Positions 43,743 through 53,300 of a DNA stretch of 64,000 nucleotides are shown here, piece by piece (position 1 is the stretch's first letter; the number at the start of each line of letters is the position of its first letter). A program made the translations under genes and the position numbers. The DNA is taken from positions 2,852,001 to 2,916,000 of the forward strand of contig NZ_VFPO01000001.1 of NCBI RefSeq assembly GCF_006716765.1, written 5' to 3'. The notes under the pieces were generated by a model. It was not told the origin of the DNA. It searched no databases and worked only from the letters and a program-made list of their open reading frames with translations. This DNA is from Actinomadura hallensis. GTDB lineage: Bacteria > Actinomycetota > Actinomycetes > Streptosporangiales > Streptosporangiaceae.

Positions 43743-45206
43743 ATGACGGCATCCGGTGGGATCGCGCGACCGCAGGGGTCCCCAGAGGGGGAGGGGCCGG
43801 CGCGACCCGGGGCCGTCGCCCTGCTCCTCGCGTCCGCGGCCGCCGTCGGCGGCTTCCTGTTCGGCTTCGACTCCTCGGTGATCAACGGGGCGGTCGAGGC
43901 GGTCGAGGGCCAGTTCGACCTCACCCCCTTCGTCGTCGGGTTCGTCGTCTCGTCGGCGCTGCTCGGCTGCGCCCTCGGCGCCTGGGTCGCGGGGCCGCTC
44001 GGCGACCGCGTCGGCCGCGTCCGGGTCATGCTGATCACCGCCCTGCTCTTCGTGATCAGCGCGCTCGGCTCCGCGCTCGCCGTCGGCCCCGCCGACCTGA
44101 TCGTCTGGCGGATCACCGGCGGCCTGGCCATCGGCGCCGCGTCCGTGATCGCCCCCGCCTACATCGCCGAGGTCGCCCCCGCCCGGCTGCGCGGCCGCCT
44201 CGGCTCGCTCCAGCAGCTGGCGATCGTCCTCGGCATCTTCACGGCCCTCGTCGCCGACTACGTCATCGCCCGCGTGTCCGACGGCGGCGCGTCCGGGAGG
44301 TTCCCCCTGGGCGGCACTGCGTGGCGGTGGATGTTCGCCAGCGAGCTCGTCCCCGCCGTCCTGTACGGGGTGATCGCGCTGACCATCCCCGAGTCGCCCC
44401 GCTACCTGGTGAAGAAGCGCCGGACGGACGAGGCCCGGGACGTGCTGAGGCGCGTCATGCGCCGCTCCGAGGTGGACGCCAAGGTCGAGGAGATCTCCCG
44501 GTCGCTCGCCGAGGCCCGGCCGGTCCGCCTGAGCGACCTGCGCGGCCCCCGCCTCGGGCTGCTGCCGATCGTCTGGGTCGGCGTCCTGCTGTCGGTGTTC
44601 CAGCAGTTCGTCGGCATCAACGTGATCTTCTACTACTCGACCTCGCTGTGGCAGTCGGTGGGGTTCTCCGAGGGCGACGCCCTGTTCACCTCCGTGATCA
44701 ACTCGCTGGTGAACGTGGTGTTCACGCTCGTCGCGATCGCGCTCATCGACCGGATCGGACGGCGCCCGCTGCTGCTCGGCGGCGCCGCCGGCATGGCGGT
44801 CTCGCTCGGCGTCCTCGCCGTCTGCTTCGCCACCGCGCCCGTCGTGGACGGCGAGCCGGTCCTCGGGGACGTCGCCGGGCCGGTCGCGCTGGTGGCCGCC
44901 AACACGTTCGTCGCCTCGTTCGCCGCCACCTGGGGCCCGGTGGTCTGGGTGATGCTCGGCGAGATGTTCAGCAACTTCATCCGCGCCTCCGCCCTCGCCG
45001 TCGCCGCCGCCGCGCAGTGGATCGCCAACTTCCTGATCACCACGACGTTCCCGGCGATCTCGGGGGTCTCCCTCGGCCTCGCCTACGGCCTCTACACGGC
45101 GTTCTCCGTCTCGGCGCTCCTGTTCGTCCTCCGCGCCGTCCCCGAGACCAAGGGGCGCGAGCTGGAGGAGATGGACGCGCTCACATCGCCGAGGGCACGC
45201 GCGTAA
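43743..45206 (+). CDS. Sugar porter MFS transporter
   Basis: 487 residues and twelve predicted membrane segments. The sugar-porter signatures are complete: GFLFGFDSSVINGAV, DRVGRVRVM, GGLAIGAASVIAPAYIAEVAPARLRGRLGS (in parts PAYIAEVAPARLRGR), PESPRYL, QQFVGINVIFYYS and PETKGRELEEMD. It is a proton-sugar symporter of the XylE/GalP type; the exact sugar is unknown. It stands alone between a methyltransferase and the thrS leader. Confidence 0.92.
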   Translation: MTASGGIARPQGSPEGEGPARPGAVALLLASAAAVGGFLFGFDSSVINGAVEAVEGQFDLTPFVVGFVVSSALLGCALGAWVAGPLGDRVGRVRVMLITALLFVISALGSALAVGPADLIVWRITGGLAIGAASVIAPAYIAEVAPARLRGRLGSLQQLAIVLGIFTALVADYVIARVSDGGASGRFPLGGTAWRWMFASELVPAVLYGVIALTIPESPRYLVKKRRTDEARDVLRRVMRRSEVDAKVEEISRSLAEARPVRLSDLRGPRLGLLPIVWVGVLLSVFQQFVGINVIFYYSTSLWQSVGFSEGDALFTSVINSLVNVVFTLVAIALIDRIGRRPLLLGGAAGMAVSLGVLAVCFATAPVVDGEPVLGDVAGPVALVAANTFVASFAATWGPVVWVMLGEMFSNFIRASALAVAAAAQWIANFLITTTFPAISGVSLGLAYGLYTAFSVSALLFVLRAVPETKGRELEEMDALTSPRARA

Positions 45207-45233
45207 ACGCGTGCGGCGCCCGCGGCCGTCGCA

Positions 45234-45246
45234 TACAGTGGGGACC
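45234..45246 (+). promoter_or_regulatory. Leaderless promoter of the thrS leader
   Basis: TACAGT (45234-45239) with 7 nt to the ATG of the leader peptide, and no ribosome site between, so transcription probably starts at the ATG. Confidence 0.5.
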
Positions 45247-45309
45247 ATGCCGCACGTCATCGAGACGACGACGCCGGGTCACTCCCGGCGCGCACGCGGC
45301 ATGTCCTGA
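45247..45309 (+). CDS. Threonine-rich leader peptide of thrS
   Basis: A 20-codon frame, [12 protein letters not shown] followed by SRRARGMS and TGA, with three consecutive ACG threonine codons at 45265-45273. It lies between a leaderless promoter and a strong hairpin upstream of threonyl-tRNA synthetase. A hairpin CGCCGGG (45272-45278) / CCCGGCG (45284-45290) begins right after the Thr codons. This is the layout of a peptide-type attenuator: a ribosome slowed by scarce charged tRNA-Thr would cover the first arm. Existence of the peptide is inferred, not shown. Confidence 0.7.
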   Translation: MPHVIETTTPGHSRRARGMS

Positions 45310-45316
45310 ACATCGC

Positions 45317-45359
45317 AAGCGGCAGGGCCCCGGGAGCCGATCCCGGGGCCCTGCCGCTT
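45317..45359 (+). terminator. Attenuator hairpin upstream of thrS
   Basis: Perfect 19-bp arms, AAGCGGCAGGGCCCCGGGA (45317-45335) and its complement at 45341-45359, with a 5-nt loop, followed by TT. It starts 8 bp past the leader stop. CTCCCGG (45282-45288) in the leader can pair with CCGGGAG (45330-45336) in the left arm, giving an alternative antiterminator fold when the early hairpin is opened. There is no long U-tract, usual for actinomycetes. Confidence 0.8.
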
Positions 45360-45515
45360 TGCGGGGCGGTTCCCCGGGAACCGGCGCCGGGCCCTCCGGA
45401 CCGAGAGGAGCGGCCGATGGCGCCGGATGCGTCCGGCGGGCACCCCGAGTCGATAGCATCGGGAACCGCCGAACCGAACCTTCCACGTCCTGACCGAAAA
45501 CTGCGAGGAGTACCC

Positions 45516-47498
45516 GTGTCCACCGTGTCGGAGCTGCGCATCACCCTCGACGGGAGCGAGCGGGCGGTGCCGGTGGGCGCCACCGCGGGTCAGGCCCTCG
45601 GCGCCGACGGCCGCACCGTGATCGCCGCCCGGGTGAACGGCGAGCTGCGCGACCTCGAGACCGAGCTGCGCGACGGCGACGTCGTCGAGCCGGTGGAGAT
45701 CGGCTCCGACGACGGCCGGGCGATCATGCGGCACTCCGCCGCGCACGTGATGGCGCAGGCCGTCCAGGAGCTGTTCCCCGAGGCCAAGCTCGGCATCGGC
45801 CCGCCGGTGGAGAACGGCTTCTACTACGACTTCGACGTCCCCGAGCCGTTCACCCCCGAGGACCTCAAGCGCATCGAGAAGCGGATGCGGGAGATCATCA
45901 AGCAGGGGCAGCGGTTCTCCCGCCGGGCCGTGTCCGACGACGAGGCCCGCGCGGAGCTGGCCGACGAGCCCTACAAGCTGGAGCTGATCGGCCTCAAGGG
46001 CGGCTCCGCCGAGGAGGCGGCCGAGGGCGCCGGCGTCGAGGTCGGCGACGGCGAGCTGACCATCTACGACAACCTCGACGCCAAGACCGGCGAGCTGCGC
46101 TGGAAGGACCTGTGCCGCGGCCCGCACCTGCCGTCCACCCGCGTCATCCCCGCGTTCAAGCTGATGCGCACCGGCGGCGCGTACTGGCGCGGCAGCGAGA
46201 AGAACCCGCAGCTCCAGCGGATCTACGGCACCGCCTGGGAGTCCCGCGAGAAGCAGGACGAGTACCTGCGGTTCCTGGAGGAGGCCGAGAAGCGCGACCA
46301 CCGCCGGCTCGGCGCCGAACTGGACCTGTTCTCGTTCCCCAGCGAGATCGGCAGCGGCCTGGCCGTCTTCCACCCCAAGGGCGGCGTCGTCCGCCGCGTG
46401 ATGGAGGACTACTCCCGCAGGCGCCACGAGGAGGGCGGGTACCAGTTCGTCAACACCCCGCACATCACCAAGGGCGACCTGTTCGAGGTCTCCGGGCACC
46501 TCGGCTGGTACCGGGACGACATGTTCCCGCCGATGGAGGTCGACGGCGGCGACTACTACCTCAAGCCGATGAACTGCCCGATGCACAACCTGATCTTCGG
46601 GGCGCGCGGGCGGTCCTACCGCGAGCTGCCGCTGCGGCTGTTCGAGTTCGGCTCGGTGTACCGGTTCGAGAAGTCGGGCGTGGTGCACGGCCTCACCCGC
46701 GTCCGCGGCATGACCCAGGACGACGCGCACATCTACTGCACCAAGGAGCAGATGGGCGACGAGCTGAAGAACCTGCTCGCCTTCGTCCTCGACCTGCTGC
46801 GCGACTACGGGCTCAGCGAGTTCTACCTGGAGCTGTCGACCCGCGACGACTCGCCGAAGTTCATCGGCGACGCGGCCGACTGGGAGGAGGCGACCGAGGC
46901 GCTGCGCCGCGCGGCGGAGGAGTCCGGCCTCGACCTCGTCGACGACCCGGGCGGCGCCGCGTTCTACGGCCCGAAGATCTCCGTGCAGGCCAGGGACGCC
47001 ATCGGCCGGAACTGGCAGCTGTCCACCATCCAGGTCGACTTCAACCAGCCCAAGCGCTTCGAGCTGGAGTACCAGGCCGCCGACGGGAGCCGGCAGCGGC
47101 CCGTCATGATCCACCGGGCGCTGTTCGGGTCGATCGAGCGGTTCTTCGGCGTGCTGCTGGAGCACTACGCGGGCGCGATGCCGCCGTGGCTGGCGCCGGT
47201 CCAGGCCGTCGGCATCCCCATCGCCGACGCCCACGTCCCGCACCTGGAGAAGGTCGCCGCCAGGCTCCGCGAACGCGGCATCCGCGTGGAGGTCGACGCC
47301 TCCGCCGACCGGATGCAGAAGAAGATCCGCAACGCGCAGAAGCAGAAGGTCCCGTACATGCTGCTCGCGGGGGACGACGACGTCGCCAAGGACGCGGTGT
47401 CGTTCCGGTACCGCAGCGGCGAGCAGAAGAACGGCGTCCCGATCGCCGAGGCGGTCGACGAGATCGTCAAGGCGGTCGAGGCCCGGATCCAGATCTGA
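45516..47498 (+). CDS. thrS: Threonine--tRNA ligase
   Basis: 660 residues. In order: TGS domain ([20 protein letters not shown]), the editing domain with HSAAH (His73-His77), the class II core with MNCPMHN (zinc ligand Cys354) and [10 protein letters not shown] in the anticodon-binding domain. It attaches threonine to tRNA-Thr. The GTG at 45516 is chosen for GAGGAG 5 nt upstream; an in-frame ATG at 45417 would extend it without similarity. Expression is probably set by the upstream leader. It opens the conserved thrS-HIT-pgsA-acyltransferase-pimA order known from mycobacteria. Confidence 0.97.
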   Translation: MSTVSELRITLDGSERAVPVGATAGQALGADGRTVIAARVNGELRDLETELRDGDVVEPVEIGSDDGRAIMRHSAAHVMAQAVQELFPEAKLGIGPPVENGFYYDFDVPEPFTPEDLKRIEKRMREIIKQGQRFSRRAVSDDEARAELADEPYKLELIGLKGGSAEEAAEGAGVEVGDGELTIYDNLDAKTGELRWKDLCRGPHLPSTRVIPAFKLMRTGGAYWRGSEKNPQLQRIYGTAWESREKQDEYLRFLEEAEKRDHRRLGAELDLFSFPSEIGSGLAVFHPKGGVVRRVMEDYSRRRHEEGGYQFVNTPHITKGDLFEVSGHLGWYRDDMFPPMEVDGGDYYLKPMNCPMHNLIFGARGRSYRELPLRLFEFGSVYRFEKSGVVHGLTRVRGMTQDDAHIYCTKEQMGDELKNLLAFVLDLLRDYGLSEFYLELSTRDDSPKFIGDAADWEEATEALRRAAEESGLDLVDDPGGAAFYGPKISVQARDAIGRNWQLSTIQVDFNQPKRFELEYQAADGSRQRPVMIHRALFGSIERFFGVLLEHYAGAMPPWLAPVQAVGIPIADAHVPHLEKVAARLRERGIRVEVDASADRMQKKIRNAQKQKVPYMLLAGDDDVAKDAVSFRYRSGEQKNGVPIAEAVDEIVKAVEARIQI

Positions 47499-47511
47499 CC
47501 GGGCGGCGGAG

Positions 47512-48132
47512 ATGCGGTTCAGGAGACGGACGCGCGGGCGGGGATCGGTCCTGGCCTGGGTCGCCGGTTACACCGGCACCACGGTGCTGGTGGCGGCGGC
47601 CGTCGTGGTCCTGCTCCTGCCGCTGATCGACGACGGGAGGGCCGGGGGGACCGCCGGCGCCCGCGGCTCCCCGAGCCCGGCCGGGACCGCACCGGGCGCG
47701 CCCGCGGGCGTTCCGGGCGACCCCGTCCTCCCGGGAGCCCCGACCGGCCCGGCCCCGCAGCCGCCGGACGGCGGGGAGCCGGCGGGCGGCGACCCGTCCG
47801 GCGGCCAGGGCCCCGCCGGACGGGGCGGCGGGCCGCCGATCCCCACCCGCGGCGGCGGGGGCGGCGGCGACTGGTGCCCGGAGGGCACGGCCTTCTACCG
47901 CGCGGCGGACCGCGGCGTGGACGTCGTCATCGTCGCCGCCTCCAGCGGGGCGATCCGGGCGGAGCTGATCCTGCGGGGCGGAGAGCCGAAGTCGCAGCAG
48001 ACCACCGTCCCGGGCGGGCGCCCGCACACGTTCCACTTCGCCGGCGTCTCACCGCAGATGATCGAGCGCGTGAAGGTCACCACGGTCACCGTCGGGGTGT
48101 CGATGCAGACCTGCTACGCCCGCGCCGCGTGA
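47512..48132 (+). CDS. Membrane-anchored protein of unknown function
   Basis: 206 residues. One N-terminal membrane helix (about residues 13-37) is followed by a Pro/Gly/Ala-rich extracytoplasmic linker of about 80 residues and a compact C-terminal domain with two Cys (DWCPEGTAFYRAADRGVDVV ... MQTCYARA) that could form a disulfide. It lies 13 bp after thrS, so it may be cotranscribed. I do not recognise the domain. Confidence 0.65.
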   Translation: MRFRRRTRGRGSVLAWVAGYTGTTVLVAAAVVVLLLPLIDDGRAGGTAGARGSPSPAGTAPGAPAGVPGDPVLPGAPTGPAPQPPDGGEPAGGDPSGGQGPAGRGGGPPIPTRGGGGGGDWCPEGTAFYRAADRGVDVVIVAASSGAIRAELILRGGEPKSQQTTVPGGRPHTFHFAGVSPQMIERVKVTTVTVGVSMQTCYARAA

Positions 48133-48164
48133 CGCGGAGCGCCCGCCCCGGCGACGGCGCTCGG

Positions 48165-48209
48165 CGTGCGGTTCGGCCCCGTGCGGTTCGGCGCCGTGCG
48201 GCTCAGCGC
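48165..48209. repeat. 15-bp tandem repeat, three copies
   Basis: CGTGCGGTTCGGCCC, CGTGCGGTTCGGCGC and CGTGCGGCTCAGCGC in a row between two convergent genes; the third runs into the end of the Asp23 gene. Confidence 0.75.
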
Positions 48210-48859
48210 TGTGCGCGGGCGGGCCTGCGGACGTCGCCCACGTGCACGTTGACCGCGGCGACCCGCGTCCCGAGCATCACGCCCGCGACCCTGGCGACAT
48301 TGGCCTTCACCGCTTCGGCCACGTCCCGGACGACGCAGCCGTACTCCACCGCGATGGCGAGGTCGATCGTCACCTCGTCCCCGGAGTCGTCCCCGTCCCG
48401 GGCGCGGTCCTCGCGCGGGACGACCCGGACGTCCCCGCCCGGCCGCCCGCCGGCCCGTCCCGGCGCGGCCTGCCCGGCGGGTCCGGCGGCCGGCGGGCCC
48501 GGGCGGTCGAGCAGGGCGGCGACCCCGGCGACCTCCAGCGCGGCCAGCGCGGCGATCTTCTCCATCACCTCGTCCTCGATCGTGACGCGCCCCTCCACCC
48601 CGGTGGTGATGTCGGCCGCCGCTCCCCGCAGCGTCGCCGGCACGGCGCCGGCCGCGGGCGGCGCGGGGAGCGGGGTCCCGGCCGGGCGAGGAGCGGGCGG
48701 CGGCGTCTCCCGGGGACCGGCCGCGGGACCCGCCGGCCGGCCCGGCTGTTCGCCCGCGTGCGCGGCCCTGCGGCCGCCCGGCCCGGGGAAGAACGGCATC
48801 GCGCCGGCCTCCTGCCCCGGCTCGCCGTTCCCGCTGCGGCCTTCGTCGAGCCCGGTCAT
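48203..48859 (-). CDS. Asp23/Gls24 family envelope stress protein
   Basis: 218 residues. An N-terminal disordered Pro/Ala-rich part is followed by the Asp23/Gls24 domain (TTGVEGRVTIEDEVMEKIAALAALEVAGVAAL, then VTIDLAIAVEYGCVVRDVAEAVKANVARVAGV). A low-complexity insert interrupts the domain between its two halves, which is common in actinomycetes. The family is linked to cell-envelope stress, often at the membrane through a partner. The ATG at 48859 has GGGAGC 5 nt upstream; 48871 is an alternative. Confidence 0.85.
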   Translation of the reverse strand: MTGLDEGRSGNGEPGQEAGAMPFFPGPGGRRAAHAGEQPGRPAGPAAGPRETPPPAPRPAGTPLPAPPAAGAVPATLRGAAADITTGVEGRVTIEDEVMEKIAALAALEVAGVAALLDRPGPPAAGPAGQAAPGRAGGRPGGDVRVVPREDRARDGDDSGDEVTIDLAIAVEYGCVVRDVAEAVKANVARVAGVMLGTRVAAVNVHVGDVRRPARAQR

Positions 48860-49007
48860 GATCGCTCCCATGGTCTCGGTTCGGGGACCATGGTGTCGGA
48901 GAGACCGTGATCCGTCACGCCCGGGATGCCCCCGGAGACGCTCCGGAGACGCGCCCGCGCGTCCCGCGAGGAGGGATCCCGGCTGCGGGACTCCGGGAAA
49001 GTCTCTC

Positions 49008-49013
49008 TATGCT
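49008..49013 (+). promoter_or_regulatory. Putative -10 element of the HIT gene
   Basis: TATGCT, followed about 20 nt later by AAGGAG (49034-49039) and the TTG start at 49049. Confidence 0.4.
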
Positions 49014-49048
49014 GCTGGTCAGGCCGTGAACAAAAGGAGACCGCCGCG

Positions 49049-49669
49049 TTGAGCGCAGAGCCGGAGGAATCCGTGGGGCAGCAGGGACGCGAGGGAGCGT
49101 CCGGCGCCGGGGACGAGCCCGTGCCCCGGCTTGAGGAGGAGCGGGGCGGCGCCGGCACGCCCGACAACTTCCAGCGGCTGTGGACCCCGCACCGGATGGC
49201 CTACATCAAGGGCGAGGGCCGGCCCACCGGGGCGGGCGAGGGCGACGGCTGCCCGTTCTGCGAGATCCCGGCCATGTCCGACGAGGAGGGCCTCATCGTG
49301 GCCCGCGGGACGTCGGTGTTCGCGGTGCTGAACCTCTACCCGTACAACTCCGGTCACCTGATGGTCGTCCCGTACCGGCACGTCGCCGACTACGCGGATC
49401 TGGACGAGGCCGAGTACACGGAGCTGGCGACCTTCACCCAGCGCTCCCTCACGGCGCTGCGCAAGTGCAGCGGCGCGCAGGGCTTCAACGTCGGGATGAA
49501 CCTCGGGCTCGTCGCCGGCGCGGGGATCGCGGCGCACCTGCACCAGCACGTCGTCCCCCGCTGGGGCGGCGACACCAACTTCATGCCGGTCGTCGGGCAC
49601 ACCAAGGTGCTGCCGCAGCTGCTGCGCGACACCCGCCGGATGCTCGCCGACGCCTGGCCCGCCCAGTGA
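49049..49669 (+). CDS. HIT-family protein, Ap4A phosphorylase-like
   Basis: 206 residues. CPFCEIP begins the HIT domain, and HLHQHVVPRW is the catalytic His triad. An N-terminal extension of about 45 residues and NFQRLWTPHRMAYI match the mycobacterial Rv2613c group, which phosphorolyses diadenosine tetraphosphate. The start is TTG at 49049, supported by AAGGAG 9 nt upstream and the family's N-terminus. It keeps the mycobacterial position between thrS and pgsA, though other genes are inserted here. Confidence 0.9.
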   Translation: MSAEPEESVGQQGREGASGAGDEPVPRLEEERGGAGTPDNFQRLWTPHRMAYIKGEGRPTGAGEGDGCPFCEIPAMSDEEGLIVARGTSVFAVLNLYPYNSGHLMVVPYRHVADYADLDEAEYTELATFTQRSLTALRKCSGAQGFNVGMNLGLVAGAGIAAHLHQHVVPRWGGDTNFMPVVGHTKVLPQLLRDTRRMLADAWPAQ

Positions 49670-49682
49670 GGCGGCCGGAACG

Positions 49683-50096
49683 GTGACGCGCGGCGCGGCG
49701 GCGCGGGAACGCCCGGTCCTGGTCTACGACGGCGACTGCGGCTTCTGCACGTCCTCGGCGCGGTTCATCGAGCGGCACGTGCCCGTCCGGGCCGCGTTCG
49801 TCCCGTACCAGCACGCCGACCTGGACGCGCTCGGCGTCACGGCCGAGCGGGCCCGGCACGAGGTGCTGTGGATCGACCGCGCCGGCCGGGTCGGCGGCGG
49901 CGCGGAGGCCGTGGGACGGCTGCTCACCTGCGCCGGCGGCCCCTGGCGGGCGCTCGGGACGGTCATCCGCGTCGCACCCGTCAGCTGGGCCGCCTGGGCC
50001 GTGTACCGGCTCGTCGCGATCAACCGGCACCGGATGCCGGGCGGCACGGCGGCGTGCGCGCTCCCCGCCGACCGGCGTCCCGGCGCCCGCGGCTGA
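49683..50096 (+). CDS. DCC-family thiol-disulfide oxidoreductase (DUF393)
   Basis: 137 residues. VLVYDGDCGFCTSSARFIER is the DGDC-x-x-C signature of the DCC family, thioredoxin-like proteins of unclear substrate. The rest is a short helical domain with a hydrophobic patch (LGTVIRVAPVSWAAWAVYRL). It starts 13 bp after the HIT gene, so they are probably cotranscribed. Confidence 0.85.
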   Translation: MTRGAAARERPVLVYDGDCGFCTSSARFIERHVPVRAAFVPYQHADLDALGVTAERARHEVLWIDRAGRVGGGAEAVGRLLTCAGGPWRALGTVIRVAPVSWAAWAVYRLVAINRHRMPGGTAACALPADRRPGARG

Positions 50097-50147
50097 ACGG
50101 GCCCCGCCCGTCCGGCGGACGAGCGGGGGTCCGCTCACGCGCGGGGG

Positions 50148-52313
50148 TCAGGAGTCCTTCGGCCCGGCCGCGACCTTCTCCGCCAGATGCGTCGGGAGCG
50201 GCTCGTACCGCAGGAACCTGCGGCTGAACGTGCCGGTGCCCTGCGACATGGAGCGCAGGTCGATCGCGTAGCGGGTGATCTCCAGCTGCGGCACCTCCGC
50301 CTTGATCATGGTGCGGCCGCCGGGCACCGCCTGCGAGCCCTGCACGCGGCCGCGCCGCGACGTCAGGTCGGACATGATCGGCCCCACGTACTCGTCGGCG
50401 ACGAGCACCTCCATCTCGTCGACGGGCTCCAGCAGCAGGATCGGGACCTTGCTCGCGGCGTCCTTGAGCGCGAGCGCGCCGGCCGCCTGGAACGCCATGT
50501 CGGACGAGTCGACCGAGTGGGCCTTGCCGTCGTACAGGGTGACCTTGATGTCGACCATCGGGTACCCGGCGGACACGCCGCGCTCCATCTGCTGCCGGAC
50601 GCCCTTCTCGACCGACGGGATGAACTGCCGCGGGATGACCCCGCCGACGATCTTGTCGACGAACTCGAAGCCCTCGCCGGACGGCAGCGGCTCGACCTCG
50701 ATGTGGCAGATGCCGTACTGGCCGTGCCCGCCGCTCTGCTTGACGTGCCGCCCGAGGCCGTCGGCCTTCCCGCCGAACGTCTCCCGCAGCGGGACGCGCA
50801 GGTCGGTCCGCTCGACCTCGACGCCGTACCGCGACCTGAGCCGGTCGATCAGCACGTCGGCGTGGGCCTCGCCCATGGACCACAGCACCAGCTGCCGCGT
50901 CTCGGAGTTGTTCTCCAGCCGCAGGGTCGGGTCCTCGGCGACGAGCCGGCTGAGCGCCTGGCCGAGCTTGTCCTCGTCCGCCTTGGACTTCGCGCGGATC
51001 GCCACCGGCAGGAGCGGATCCGGCATCGTCCACGGCGTCATGACCACCGGCGAGGCGGGGTCGGACAGGGTGTCGCCGGTCTCGGCGCGGGTCAGCTTCG
51101 CCACCGCGCAGATGTCGCCCGCGATGCACGACGACGCGGTGCGCTGGGTCTTGCCCAGCGGGGAGGTCAGCGCGCCGACCCGCTCGACGACGTCGTGGTC
51201 CTCGTGCCCGCGGTCCTCCATGCCGTGCCCGGAGATGTGCACCTGCGTGTCGGGGCGCAGCGTCCCGGAGAACACCCGGACCAGCGAGATGCGCCCGACG
51301 TACGGGTCGGACGTGGTCTTGATCACTTCGGCGACCAGCGGTCCCTCGGGGTCGCAGGCGACCTCCCGCGGCGGGCCGCCCTTCACGGGCGTCACGGGCG
51401 GGATGCCGTGCTCGAGCGGGGACGGGAACGCCTGGCTGATGACCTCCAGCAGCTCCAGCATGCCGATGACCGGGCCGGGGTGGTCCCCGTGCGGCACCGA
51501 CGTCGCGAGGACGGGGTAGAAGCTGCCCCGCGCCACCGCGGTCTCGAGATCCCCTATGAGCGACTTGACGTTGAGCTCCTCACCGGACAGGTACCTGTCC
51601 ATGAGGGACTCGTCCTCGCTCTCCTGGATGATGCCTTCGATCAGCGACGCGCGCTGCTCGGCCATCTGCTCCGCGTACTGCGGGTCGGGCTCGCACTCGA
51701 CGCGCGCCCCGGTGGAGTAGTCGAAGCAGCGCTGGGTCAGCAGCCCGATGAGGCCCTTGAGCCCGCCCTCGCCGCCCACCGGGAAGTACAGCGGCGCCAC
51801 GCCCTCACCGAAGACGTCCTGGCAGGTCAGGACGACGTCGTCGAAGTCGCCGCGCTGCTGGTCGATCTTGGTGATGACGATCGCGCGGGGCATGTTCACC
51901 GCGGCGCACTCGTCCCAGAGCATCCTGGTCAGGCCGTCGATGCCGTCCACCGCCGAGATGACGAACAGCGCCGCGTCGGCGGCGCGCAGCCCGGCCCGCA
52001 GGTCGCCGACGAAGTCGGCGTAGCCCGGTGTGTCGATGAGGTTGATCTTCACGCCGTCGTAGGAGAAGGGGGCGAGGGCGAGGTTGACCGAGCGCCGCTG
52101 GCGCACCTCCACCTCGTCGAAGTCGCTGACGGTCGTGCCGTCCTCGACGCGTCCCGCCCGCTGCAGCGTGCCGGTGGCGGTCAGCAGCGCCTCCACCAGC
52201 GTCGTCTTTCCGGCTCCGGAATGGCCGACCAGCGCGACGTTGCGTATCCTGTCGCACCCGCCGGCCTCCGGTGCCCTGCCCTGGCCTCCCGGGTGGCCTC
52301 CCTTGTCCGCCAT
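50148..52313 (-). CDS. Elongation factor G-like protein (EF-G2)
   Basis: 721 residues. GHSGAGKTTL is the P-loop, DTPGYADF the switch II region and TKID the base-specificity motif (Thr instead of Asn). Domains II-V follow, with RLRSRYGVEVERTDL and FRRFLRYEPLP-like tail segments. It is the EF-G paralogue of actinobacteria that keeps GTP binding but is not the main translocase. GAGGAGGTAGGC precedes the ATG at 52313. It is divergent from pgsA, 345 bp away, and convergent with the DCC gene. Confidence 0.93.
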   Translation of the reverse strand: MADKGGHPGGQGRAPEAGGCDRIRNVALVGHSGAGKTTLVEALLTATGTLQRAGRVEDGTTVSDFDEVEVRQRRSVNLALAPFSYDGVKINLIDTPGYADFVGDLRAGLRAADAALFVISAVDGIDGLTRMLWDECAAVNMPRAIVITKIDQQRGDFDDVVLTCQDVFGEGVAPLYFPVGGEGGLKGLIGLLTQRCFDYSTGARVECEPDPQYAEQMAEQRASLIEGIIQESEDESLMDRYLSGEELNVKSLIGDLETAVARGSFYPVLATSVPHGDHPGPVIGMLELLEVISQAFPSPLEHGIPPVTPVKGGPPREVACDPEGPLVAEVIKTTSDPYVGRISLVRVFSGTLRPDTQVHISGHGMEDRGHEDHDVVERVGALTSPLGKTQRTASSCIAGDICAVAKLTRAETGDTLSDPASPVVMTPWTMPDPLLPVAIRAKSKADEDKLGQALSRLVAEDPTLRLENNSETRQLVLWSMGEAHADVLIDRLRSRYGVEVERTDLRVPLRETFGGKADGLGRHVKQSGGHGQYGICHIEVEPLPSGEGFEFVDKIVGGVIPRQFIPSVEKGVRQQMERGVSAGYPMVDIKVTLYDGKAHSVDSSDMAFQAAGALALKDAASKVPILLLEPVDEMEVLVADEYVGPIMSDLTSRRGRVQGSQAVPGGRTMIKAEVPQLEITRYAIDLRSMSQGTGTFSRRFLRYEPLPTHLAEKVAAGPKDS

Positions 52314-52658
52314 GCCTACCTCCTCGGACGGGTCTCCGCGCGGAGGCCCGCGTGCGGTTGGAGCCCGGCCCGCCGTAGCGGCCGGGCCCGACGTCCGAGT
52401 GCGGCGTCCGGCCTCGTCCAACGTGCGTGACCGACGTCACACCCGTACCACCACCATTTCCCGGAAGACGCGGGATCACAAGGGGTGGGGGACGACCAAC
52501 CGCGATCCTTCCCCGGCGCGGGGTCCCCGTCCGAGGTCCCGCCGGGCCGCGGGCCCTCGGCGGGGGCGCGTCCGCACTACGATGGGCGCGCCGCGGAGGC
52601 GGCCCGCGAGAGCCCTCCCCGCACATCCCTCTCCCCTGGAAATCGAGAACGGACGGCG
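52314..52658. promoter_or_regulatory. Divergent regulatory region between EF-G2 and pgsA
   Basis: 345 bp without a gene. TACGAT (52578-52583) is a likely -10 for the pgsA operon, giving a leader of about 70 nt. GTGAC-CGAC-GTCAC (52427-52440) is a perfect short palindrome and a candidate operator. The rest is GC-rich sequence with no clear structure. Confidence 0.4.
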
Positions 52659-53300
52659 ATGCTCAACAGAATCAGGCCCGTGCTGGGGCGCGTCCTCACG
52701 CCCGTCGGACAGGTGGTCGCGCGCACCCGGGTCTCGCCCAACGCGATCACCGTCATCGGGACGCTGGGCGTGGCCGGCGGCGCGCTCGCGCTGTTCCCGC
52801 GCGGCGAGTTCTTCTGGGGCACGCTGGTCATCACCGCGTTCGTGCTGTTCGACATGCTGGACGGCGCGGTCGCCCGCGTCACCGGGAAGATCTCCAAGTT
52901 CGGCGCGTTCCTGGACTCCACGATGGACCGGGTCGCCGACGCCGCGATCTTCTCCGGGCTGATGATCGGGCTGTACCGCGACGGGCAGGAGCCGCTCGCC
53001 GGCGTCGCCCTGTACTGCCTGGTCGCCGGGGTCGTGGTGTCCTACGCCAAGGCCCGCGCCGAGGGGCTCGGCTACACCTGCGACGTGGGCATCGCCGAAC
53101 GCGCCGAACGACTGATCGTCGCCCTGGTGGCCGCCGGGTTCCACGGCCTCGGCGTCCCCTACGTCCTCGCGGTCGCGCTGTGGGTCCTCGCCGTCCTCAG
53201 CACGGTCACGGTCGCGCAGCGGTTCGCCGCCGTCTACGCCCAGGCCAAGGACGGCGCGGACAGGGACGGCGCGAAGACCGCGCCGGAGCCGGCCCCATGA
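52659..53300 (+). CDS. pgsA: Phosphatidylinositol phosphate synthase
   Basis: 213 residues and six membrane segments. The CDP-alcohol phosphotransferase motif is complete: DMLDGAVARVTG, then FGAFLDSTMDRVAD. It joins CDP-diacylglycerol to inositol 3-phosphate, the first step of PI and PIM lipid synthesis at the inner membrane. GAGAACGGAC precedes the ATG. It is first in a three-gene operon with overlapping starts (pgsA, acyltransferase, pimA). Confidence 0.93.
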   Translation: MLNRIRPVLGRVLTPVGQVVARTRVSPNAITVIGTLGVAGGALALFPRGEFFWGTLVITAFVLFDMLDGAVARVTGKISKFGAFLDSTMDRVADAAIFSGLMIGLYRDGQEPLAGVALYCLVAGVVVSYAKARAEGLGYTCDVGIAERAERLIVALVAAGFHGLGVPYVLAVALWVLAVLSTVTVAQRFAAVYAQAKDGADRDGAKTAPEPAP

